Part shown: positions 57,935 to 64,000 of the stretch, one piece after another
Layout: every line of letters starts with the position of its first letter
Numbering within the stretch: the stretch's first letter is position 1
Source of the DNA: a virus
Strand: one strand, 5' to 3'
DNA length: 64,000 nt
Virus record (IMG/VR): IMGVR_UViG_3300032323_001428
Location: 1 to 64,000 of that record
Position numbers and translations under genes: made by a program
The notes under the pieces: generated by a model
What the model was told of the DNA's origin: nothing
Database searches by the model: none
What the model saw: the letters and a program-made list of their open reading frames with translations, nothing else

Positions 57935-60247
57935 TTAAATAGAGCAACTATCACAAGAACTTTCATCAGCATTAGAAAGTTCTTCAAGAAGAGATTGGAT
58001 ATCCTGTTTTGGTTCTTCCTTGACTTCATCAGTCTTATTATCATATGTATTTTGATAATAAGCCGTCTTATGCCCCAGTTTAAAACAAGTAAGCATATCT
58101 TGTGCCATTACGCTAACAGGAACTTCATTATTGGCATAATTCTCTGGATTATACGACCAGTTTCCAGAAATTGCTTGATCAAAGAACTTCTGCATAACTG
58201 CAACAATATTAATATACCCACGATTGCTAGGCATATCCCAAAGCAACGTATAGTTGTTTTTAAGATGTTGATACTGTGGAACAATCTGTTTGAGAGGTCC
58301 TTTTTTAGATTTCTTAATTGATAAGAATCCACGAGGAGGTTCAATTCCATTAGTTGCATTTGAAACTACAGAACTTGATTCTGATGGCATTTGTGCTGTA
58401 AGAGTAGAGTGTCTCAATCCAAACTCTTTAATTGACTGTCTTAGTGCTTCCCAATCGTGCTGAAGAGGAACAGAAGACACTTCATCTACATCTTTCTTGT
58501 AAGTATCAATAGGAAGAATACCTTGTGAATATTTAGTATGATTGAAATATTCACAAGCACCCTTTTCTTTAGCAACTTCATTTGATGCTTTAAGAAGGAA
58601 ATATTGGAATGATTCAGACAATTGATGAACTGCATCCCAAGATTCTTGAGTATCATAATTAAATCCAAGTTTAGCAAGATAATGTGCCAACCCAATGTAT
58701 CCAACACCCAAAGACCTACGTGCTTTAGTTCCAATCTCTGCAGCAACTACAGGATAGTTTTGATAATCAATCAATTCTTCCAAACCACGAACAGAAAGAT
58801 TACAAAGATCCTCAAACTCTTCATCTGATTTTACTTTACCAACATTAATAGCAGAAAGAATACAAAGTGCAATCTCACCATTAGGGTCATCAATATGTTG
58901 AAGTGGGATTGTGGGGAGTGTAATTTCCATACAAAGGTTACTCATCTCAACTTTATCCATAAAGGATGAATGAGAGTTGCAGTGGTCAATATTCATAATG
59001 TAAATACGACCAGTCTCTGCCCTTTCCTTCAGAAGGTCCAGAAAAAGTTCTTGTGCTCCAATCGTTTTTCTTGGAATAGACTCATTTCGTTCTGCATCCA
59101 CATATAACCCATCAAATGAATCAGTGCCAAAAGCATCATACAACCCAGGAACTGAGTGTGGAGAGAAGAGTGAAATATCTTCGTTCTTGATGAATCTTTC
59201 ATAGAACAGTTTGGAGATTTGGATTCCATAATCTAATTTGCGAACACGATTATCTTCGGTTCCTTTATTATTTTTAAGAACTAGAATATCTTCTATTTCT
59301 TGATGCCAGATAGGAAAGAAAACTGTAGCAGAACCACCTCTGATGCCGTTTTGTGTGCAGCATCGCACAGTTGATTCAAACTTCTTAAGGAAGGGGACCA
59401 CACCTGTGTGCTGTACCTCTCCGCCTCTGATTTTAGAGTTGATGCCACGGATGCGACCTGCGTTGATGCCGATGCCTGCTCTTTGAGCAACATACCTCCC
59501 AATAGCCATATCACTACTGAAGATGCTATCCAAGGTGTCGTCAACATCAACAAGAACACAACTTGCAAATTGACGAAGTGGTGTTCTAACTCCTGCCATG
59601 ATGGGAGTTGGGATGTTGATTTTGTGTTTGGAGATTGCGTCATAGTATCTCTTGATGTATGAAAGACGTGTTTCCTTTGAATATCTAGCAAAGATAGTAG
59701 CAGCAATCATCATATACATGAACTGTGGAGTTTCATATACTTGTCCGCTGCTGCGGTCCTGGACCAAATACTTATCAACTACTTGACGAAGACCAGCATA
59801 AGTAAACAGATAATCTCTACTATGCTTAATGTAATTACCAAGTTTGTCAAGTTCTTCTTCTGTATAATTAGTTAAGATTTCTGGATCGTACACTCCAACG
59901 TCAACACAATTCTTAATATGATCTACAAAAGCAGGATGATCTTGAACTCTTCCATACAAAGATTTTCTTACAGAAAACAGAAGTAATCTTGCAGCAACAA
60001 ACTGATAATTTGGATTATCCAAATCAATCAAATCACTAGCAGAACGAATTAAAATCTCCTGAATTTCTGCTGTTGTAATTCCATCATAAAATTGAATACC
60101 AGATTGCATCTCAACCTGTGATGCAGAAACACCAGACAGGTCCCTACATGCCTCCTCAACCATCAAGTGAAGTTTATTGAGATCAAGAGGTTCATTATCA
60201 CCACTTCTCTTAACTACCTTTGTACCGTTGCTCATACTCGTTTCCAT
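57935..60247 (-). CDS. nrdA: Ribonucleotide reductase class Ia, large subunit
   Basis: 770 residues. N-terminal ATP-cone-like region ('KVVKRSGDNEPLDLNKLHLMVEEACRDL'), catalytic 'QFASCVLVDVDDTLDSI', 'INAGRIRG', 'MDKVEMSNLCMEITLP' (active-site Cys/Glu) and redox tail 'SSCDSCSI'. Reduces NDPs to dNDPs with NrdB and glutaredoxin. Start at 60247 overlaps gp61; 60235 is an alternative. Confidence 0.97.
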   Translation of the reverse strand: METSMSNGTKVVKRSGDNEPLDLNKLHLMVEEACRDLSGVSASQVEMQSGIQFYDGITTAEIQEILIRSASDLIDLDNPNYQFVAARLLLFSVRKSLYGRVQDHPAFVDHIKNCVDVGVYDPEILTNYTEEELDKLGNYIKHSRDYLFTYAGLRQVVDKYLVQDRSSGQVYETPQFMYMMIAATIFARYSKETRLSYIKRYYDAISKHKINIPTPIMAGVRTPLRQFASCVLVDVDDTLDSIFSSDMAIGRYVAQRAGIGINAGRIRGINSKIRGGEVQHTGVVPFLKKFESTVRCCTQNGIRGGSATVFFPIWHQEIEDILVLKNNKGTEDNRVRKLDYGIQISKLFYERFIKNEDISLFSPHSVPGLYDAFGTDSFDGLYVDAERNESIPRKTIGAQELFLDLLKERAETGRIYIMNIDHCNSHSSFMDKVEMSNLCMEITLPTIPLQHIDDPNGEIALCILSAINVGKVKSDEEFEDLCNLSVRGLEELIDYQNYPVVAAEIGTKARRSLGVGYIGLAHYLAKLGFNYDTQESWDAVHQLSESFQYFLLKASNEVAKEKGACEYFNHTKYSQGILPIDTYKKDVDEVSSVPLQHDWEALRQSIKEFGLRHSTLTAQMPSESSSVVSNATNGIEPPRGFLSIKKSKKGPLKQIVPQYQHLKNNYTLLWDMPSNRGYINIVAVMQKFFDQAISGNWSYNPENYANNEVPVSVMAQDMLTCFKLGHKTAYYQNTYDNKTDEVKEEPKQDIQSLLEELSNADESSCDSCSI

Positions 60248-61233
60248 CCAATAAGTTTTGCTTTTGCTTCTAGTCCCATATAAGTATTTTCCTTGATGAT
60301 TTTTGAGGCATCAATTCCTGATAAAATTATATCATTGATATCTTTTTCTTTCAAGTCATTTGGCCAAATGACAATTGGAAATTTCATTTGTATTGCCTTT
60401 TCCATTCTATCAACAATTTGTTTATTCCGTTTTTCATTATCATAAACCATTACGAAATCTGTTCCAAAGTTAGAAACAAAAAACATTTTGTCAATGTCTG
60501 CACCAACCATAGCAATTGAATTATCTAAAAACATACTATCAAATGGTCCTTCAACAACATAAACAGTTTTGTCGTAATCTGGTTTATCCAAATTGTAAAT
60601 TTTTGGATGTGTATCATTAAGAATAATCGTAATGTATTTTACCTTTGAATTTTTATTCAAACTACGACCTTGAAATCCAAATATTTCTCCTTTATTAACC
60701 AAAGGAATAATGATTCGTGGTTCGTCCTTTTCTACTTTATCAAAGGTGTGTTTTTGAGTATTCGTCCATTCTTTAAACTTCTCACAGAAATACAATTCAC
60801 GCAGATAGTTGTTGGGTATCTTTCTATCTTCTAGGTATTTTCTTGCGGAGTGTTCTTTATTTAGTTCTGCGATAGTAGGAAGGTCAAATGCTTTTTTTGA
60901 AAAGTTTGGTTTCTCAAAATTAAACTCTGGGTTCTTTGTTTGAGATCCTCTTCCTGTTGTTCCTTCTTTATATCTTTCCATTACATACTGGTCGTAAAGA
61001 ACAGTATCCATATCTTTTAGAAAGTTTGTAAATGTTCTAGAAGTCCCACAATTATGACATTTGAAATTGTGATCATTCTTTAATTGGTAAATATACCCTC
61101 TTGTTTTACTTTTTGTCCTTTGACTATCACCGCAGTAAGGACACCGAAAGTTGTAAAGACCTTCTTTTTTCTTGGCAAACTTATCCAGTCGGGAAGAAAC
61201 CAACCCGATGTATTTGGAATCAACAAAACTCAT
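60232..61233 (-). CDS. 61: gp61-like DNA primase
   Basis: 333 residues. N-terminal zinc-binding site 'FRCPYCGDSQRTKSKTRGYIYQLKNDHNFKCHNCGTSRTFTNFL', then a TOPRIM-type core: 'GEIFGFQGRSLN', 'KTVYVVEGPFDSMFL' (Glu) and 'DFVMVYDNEKRNKQIV' (DxD-like). Makes RNA primers with the gp41 helicase. In front of nrdA with a 16-nt overlap. Confidence 0.9.
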   Translation of the reverse strand: MSFVDSKYIGLVSSRLDKFAKKKEGLYNFRCPYCGDSQRTKSKTRGYIYQLKNDHNFKCHNCGTSRTFTNFLKDMDTVLYDQYVMERYKEGTTGRGSQTKNPEFNFEKPNFSKKAFDLPTIAELNKEHSARKYLEDRKIPNNYLRELYFCEKFKEWTNTQKHTFDKVEKDEPRIIIPLVNKGEIFGFQGRSLNKNSKVKYITIILNDTHPKIYNLDKPDYDKTVYVVEGPFDSMFLDNSIAMVGADIDKMFFVSNFGTDFVMVYDNEKRNKQIVDRMEKAIQMKFPIVIWPNDLKEKDINDIILSGIDASKIIKENTYMGLEAKAKLIGWKRV

Positions 61234-61245
61234 TACAAAAGAATA

Positions 61246-61638
61246 CTATTTCAGTCTCTCTATTCTACCGTTGTCTTGTGCTGGTGTCAAGATGCGAGTG
61301 ACCAATTCAGAATTATTGATTGTGAAACTTACTGCTGCAAGAACTCCAATACCTACCCAAACTTTCTTTTCTAATCCTTGTAACTTTGCCAATACCGCAG
61401 TATGGTCTTTATCCATTTTATCTTTTAATTGATCCATTTTTGTAAAGAGTATATCTTCTATCTTTTCCCCGTTATTAATCTTTTCTTCATGAACTACAAG
61501 CATTTTAGTTACATTTGCATTTACTTCACTTATCTTTTCAATCGCACTCTCAATACGTTGCATTAACTGTTCACTTGTATGGATTTTTTCCTCAAGGATT
61601 GCAACCTTCGTTTCTATTGTTTGAGGGGGACTATACAT
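61246..61638 (-). CDS. Coiled-coil protein with C-terminal membrane helix
   Basis: 130 residues. Long coiled coil (about 8-90, 'ILEEKIHTSEQLMQRIESAIEKISEVNANVTKML...'), then 'VWVGIGVLAAVSFTINNSELV', a single transmembrane segment. Resembles small tail-anchored proteins (DUF7201-like) common in phages; function unknown. Confidence 0.6.
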   Translation of the reverse strand: MYSPPQTIETKVAILEEKIHTSEQLMQRIESAIEKISEVNANVTKMLVVHEEKINNGEKIEDILFTKMDQLKDKMDKDHTAVLAKLQGLEKKVWVGIGVLAAVSFTINNSELVTRILTPAQDNGRIERLK

Positions 61639-61646
61639 TGGATTGA

Positions 61647-61874
61647 TTATTGTGGAGGTTTTCTTTTTTGCATCCAGTTCTTACGAGAACCTTTGCCCAA
61701 AAATATATTCTTTTTATTTTTAAAAACAGGTGGAGTATCTGGTGGAAGACCCGCTATATTTATTTGACCTGGTGGGTTGGTGGAATTTGTAGGAGCAACA
61801 GATACAGACATTCCTTCTTCAACAATATAATGTCTTACAATTGAAATAATTCTGTCTAGGGTAGATTCTTTCAT
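61647..61874 (-). CDS. 75-aa protein, unknown
   Basis: MKESTLDRIISIVRHYIVEEG... followed by a Pro/Thr-rich segment 'NPPGQINIAGLPPDTPPVFKNKKNIFLGKGSRKNWMQ'. The 'GLPPDTPPVF...GLGSRKNW' motif recurs in cyanophage proteins. Overlaps upstream stop by 1 nt. Function unknown. Confidence 0.65.
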   Translation of the reverse strand: MKESTLDRIISIVRHYIVEEGMSVSVAPTNSTNPPGQINIAGLPPDTPPVFKNKKNIFLGKGSRKNWMQKRKPPQ

Positions 61875-62245
61875 TAGATTAAATTAAGTTGTTCTAAACA
61901 TTCTATATCAATTGGAATATTATGAATTTTAGTTTTTGGAACTTCTGGTAATCTTCCAAGATAAACTACAAAAGTTTTTATAATACTCCAAAACTCACTA
62001 TCTATTTTATAAAACAATAAAGGTGTTGCTGCATCACCAAATACATTATAAAGAATAATAAAATGATTAACCAAAAGGTGAGCATTTAGCTCACCCGTTG
62101 TTTTATGTCTTTTCAATAATCTTTTTATCCACTTGAATCTTTTTAGGTCCTCATAAAAATCATCTTTGGTTGCAGCTTGTGGATTATCATAATGTTTAAT
62201 AGCAAACATCAAATAATTATCTTCGTTCAACTCGTCAAATCTCAT
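61874..62245 (-). CDS. DUF7207-like conserved T4-like phage protein
   Basis: 123 residues: 'ATKDDFYEDLKRFKWIKRLLKRHKTTGELNAHLLVNHFIILYNVFGDAATPLLFYKI'. This block (RFKWIKRLLxRY, LNHLIxLYNVFG) is conserved in T4-like phages. Function unknown. It precedes the 75-aa gene. Confidence 0.7.
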   Translation of the reverse strand: MRFDELNEDNYLMFAIKHYDNPQAATKDDFYEDLKRFKWIKRLLKRHKTTGELNAHLLVNHFIILYNVFGDAATPLLFYKIDSEFWSIIKTFVVYLGRLPEVPKTKIHNIPIDIECLEQLNLI

Positions 62246-62253
62246 ATTATATT

Positions 62254-63291
62254 TTATCTAACCGTTAATGTAGTAGTTCCAAGTCCAACTCCAGAAGTTG
62301 TTCCAGCACCAGCAATATTACGAATAAGAACATCTCCAAATTGTTGTGTGAATGAACTAATTACACCAACACCATTAGAACCATCGGTAACAAGACCAAT
62401 AAACCCTCTGCTTGCATCAATAAATAATTTAGTAGCAACAGTTCTTGTGCTGAATGTAGCAGCAGTTCCTGCTATGATTGTAGTACCAATTGTGCTTCCC
62501 GTTCCAATATAAACGAAAGTATCTCCAACACCAGTAACAGAAACATTAGTAAGTTTACCTGCAACTGAAAGTGAACTTCCCGAAGAAACGTTTACTACAG
62601 AATTAACAAAGATTTGTGTTGCTCCAATTGCAACTGTTGGTCCTGTAGTTATTCCAGTTAAGAAGTTAACGTTTGCAGTTAAAAGAGTGCTTGGAGATGT
62701 AAATGCAAATGCTACTCTGTTTGTAATTTGACCGTTATACCCTGTATATATCCCTGGTGAACCGTGAGTAGCAGCAGTTCCAGCCCAAGCATATTGAATA
62801 GCAGCTGGACTTATCGATGCTGCCGTTGCAACAATTCTTGTTGTCTCATTTGTATTATTAGCATCAAAAGCACGAATACTAACAGTTGCACCAGCACTTG
62901 CAAAAACAAGTTCATTAAACACAACGTGAATATATCCAGTAGTATTTGTAGCAATACCAGTTGTTGCACCACCACCAATAGAAATTGGTGATGCTAAATT
63001 TGGATCCTCAAAGAAAACTGCAACTGGACCAGCAGTTCCAATACCAGCAGATTGGCTATTAACACCAACATTAGTGATATTCAAATCAGGAACTGTAACC
63101 AAAACTTCGTCAAAATAACGAGTAGAAATTCCCGAATTTTCTCTAGTCTTATATCTTCTTTGAATCCAACCACGAACATCTGCGAAAGTATTCCAAGGGC
63201 TCGTGTTACGGTCCAGTTCATTTTGAAATTTCGGAATAGCGTAATTATTTGTCGCATTTTCCGAAGTTGATGAAATACCCCAAAGTGCCAT
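62254..63291 (-). CDS. Thr/Gly/Ala-rich virion structural protein
   Basis: 345 residues. 'MALWGISSTSENATNNYAIPKF' start, 'NTFADVRGWIQRRYKTRENSG' and then a long beta-rich Thr/Gly/Val region. Cyanophages have conserved structural proteins with this 'MALWG...GW(I/V)-R' opening. Probable head or tail decoration protein. Late promoter TATAAATA at 63323-63330. Confidence 0.75.
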   Translation of the reverse strand: MALWGISSTSENATNNYAIPKFQNELDRNTSPWNTFADVRGWIQRRYKTRENSGISTRYFDEVLVTVPDLNITNVGVNSQSAGIGTAGPVAVFFEDPNLASPISIGGGATTGIATNTTGYIHVVFNELVFASAGATVSIRAFDANNTNETTRIVATAASISPAAIQYAWAGTAATHGSPGIYTGYNGQITNRVAFAFTSPSTLLTANVNFLTGITTGPTVAIGATQIFVNSVVNVSSGSSLSVAGKLTNVSVTGVGDTFVYIGTGSTIGTTIIAGTAATFSTRTVATKLFIDASRGFIGLVTDGSNGVGVISSFTQQFGDVLIRNIAGAGTTSGVGLGTTTLTVR

Positions 63292-63322
63292 GTGATTTCT
63301 CGTTAATTTTTTTTCCTAAACT

Positions 63323-63355
63323 TATTTATAAAAATAGGGGAGTATCAAACTCCCC
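63323..63355 (-). terminator. Terminator fused to late promoter
   Basis: GGGGAGT/ACTCCCC stem (63337-63343 with 63349-63355) ends the 59-aa gene upstream. The downstream T-rich run continues into TATAAATA (63323-63330). Confidence 0.8.
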
Positions 63356-63382
63356 CCTTCCCAAATATTAATCAATAAATGA

Positions 63383-63562
63383 TTAAGGTGTTAAATCTTT
63401 ACCACCCTTTGCTTTTAGTTGTCCTTGGACTTGTAAAAGAAGTAGCGAAAGAAGTCCGTTTGCTTTGACTTTTGGGTTTGCTCCAAGTGCTTCAGAAACT
63501 GCAAAAAGAACAGTTGCGATAAGTGCTTGATTGGCAAGTGCCCATGCGATGAGTGCTGACAT
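63383..63562 (-). CDS. 59-residue hydrophobic protein
   Basis: MSALIAWALANQALIATVLF... with one helix of about 25 hydrophobic residues, then 'GANPKVKANGLLSLLLLQVQGQLKAKGG'. Late box GATAAATA lies upstream near 63594. Holin-like size, but function unknown. Confidence 0.6.
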   Translation of the reverse strand: MSALIAWALANQALIATVLFAVSEALGANPKVKANGLLSLLLLQVQGQLKAKGGKDLTP

Positions 63563-63598
63563 AATAACCTCGTATGAAGAAGGAACCTATCTTATTTA

Positions 63599-64000
63599 TC
63601 AACAGTTCCACTTTCTTAGTGAAAGTGCCTTTCTTGTTGGTCTTCCTTTTTCGTCCTTCATAGGACCAGGCATTCCTCCCATACGAGCACAAAAAGACTT
63701 TCTGCGTTTTGCTGCTTTACTACCTTTTTTAAGTTTTGATGGTGGAGTAGTCACAGCAAGAGAGAGTTTTGAACCAGGATTTTCTCTACGATAAGAAGCA
63801 ATCCCTTTTTTGTTTAGTCCACCCTCAGGGTTCTTTCCTTCTTTTCTTTGCCAAGCAGCAGATTCCTCACCAATAATTCCCGAATTCAATTGAGAGTTTT
63901 TTTTCTTCTTTGCGTCTACTGCTTTTTTAATAATTGCCATCATAAGAACTTTTTTTTTATCATCCTCACAACCACATTCTTCTGCTACTGCTACTGCTTT
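63599..64000 (-). CDS. DUF6321-like basic protein, 5' end cut by window
   Basis: The frame is open from the stop at 63599 to the right edge (134 codons). The C-terminal part 'AAWQRKEGKNPEGGLNKKGIASYRRENPGSKLSLAVTTPPSKLKKGSKAAKRRKSFCARMGGMPGPMKDEKGRPTRKALSLRKW' is the DUF6321 pattern found in T4-like phages. ATG 63943 is a possible start, but the upstream codons (KAVAVAEECGCEDDKKK) look coding, so the gene may be longer. Confidence 0.65.
   Translation of the reverse strand, partial: KAVAVAEECGCEDDKKKVLMMAIIKKAVDAKKKKNSQLNSGIIGEESAAWQRKEGKNPEGGLNKKGIASYRRENPGSKLSLAVTTPPSKLKKGSKAAKRRKSFCARMGGMPGPMKDEKGRPTRKALSLRKWNC

Overview
The window is an internal piece of a large T4-like cyanophage genome, from a myovirus infecting marine Synechococcus or Prochlorococcus. 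The evidence is T4-type baseplate and neck genes (gp51, gp26, gp54, gp4, gp48, gp53), replication genes (gp32, gp59, a gp33-like protein, gp61, NrdA/NrdB), and cyanobacterial genes: psbA, hli, a transaldolase, PhoH, a cyanobacterial-type porin and a DUF1825-like protein. DNA is AT-rich and gene-dense. Nearly everything is on the minus strand except 2.0-5.7 kb and 21.8-24.6 kb. Three promoter types are visible: host sigma70-like early promoters (TTGACN, 17 bp, TATNNT) before gp32, psbA, the 89-aa gene, hli, gmd and the porin; T4-type late promoters (TATAAATA or CTAAATA) in many places; and terminators whose T-tract runs into a late promoter.

Layout: 0-5.7 kb baseplate and head completion. 5.8-12.9 kb replication and nucleotide metabolism (gp32, DUF1825-like, gp59, gp33-like, PD-(D/E)XK nuclease, PhoH, ThyX, glutaredoxin). 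13-17.8 kb an accessory block with an HNH nuclease, a broken structural-gene remnant, three double-stranded beta-helix (DSBH)/cupin oxygenase-like genes, a methyltransferase and a metallophosphoesterase. 18-21.5 kb the psbA region: psbA split by a 209-nt group I intron, flanked by two free-standing homing-type endonuclease genes and preceded by a structured leader that recurs before an unknown 89-aa gene. 21.8-24.6 kb a plus-strand operon of secreted proteins invaded by a GIY-YIG gene. 25-29.2 kb candidate internal head proteins, a holin-like protein, two lytic enzymes and hli. 29.3-46.7 kb a roughly 17-kb, 20-gene glycan operon. 46.8-51.9 kb an unusual tRNA, an orphan antitoxin, Dps, a porin and a secreted lysozyme-like protein. 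52-55.5 kb two large head/internal-type proteins. 55.5-61.2 kb NrdA/NrdB and primase with another GIY-YIG gene. 61-64 kb small structural genes.

Most interesting: (1) at least six homing-type endonuclease genes (GIY-YIG and HNH) have a late promoter in or beside the loop of an inverted repeat whose other arm covers or abuts the ribosome binding site or start codon. Arm sequences differ at every locus while the architecture is kept, the logic known for T4 I-TevI. (2) A psbA-type leader RNA (PhotoRC-II-like), with stacked early and late promoters, is duplicated in front of an unknown gene. (3) The glycan operon holds a complete GDP-L-fucose pathway plus a GT10 fucosyltransferase. It also holds a nucleotidyltransferase fused to a RibB-type (DHBP synthase) domain beside a kinase, a HAD phosphatase and a transaldolase, a combination that suggests an unusual activated small sugar or polyol.

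All functions are read from sequence motifs and remembered families; no search was run.
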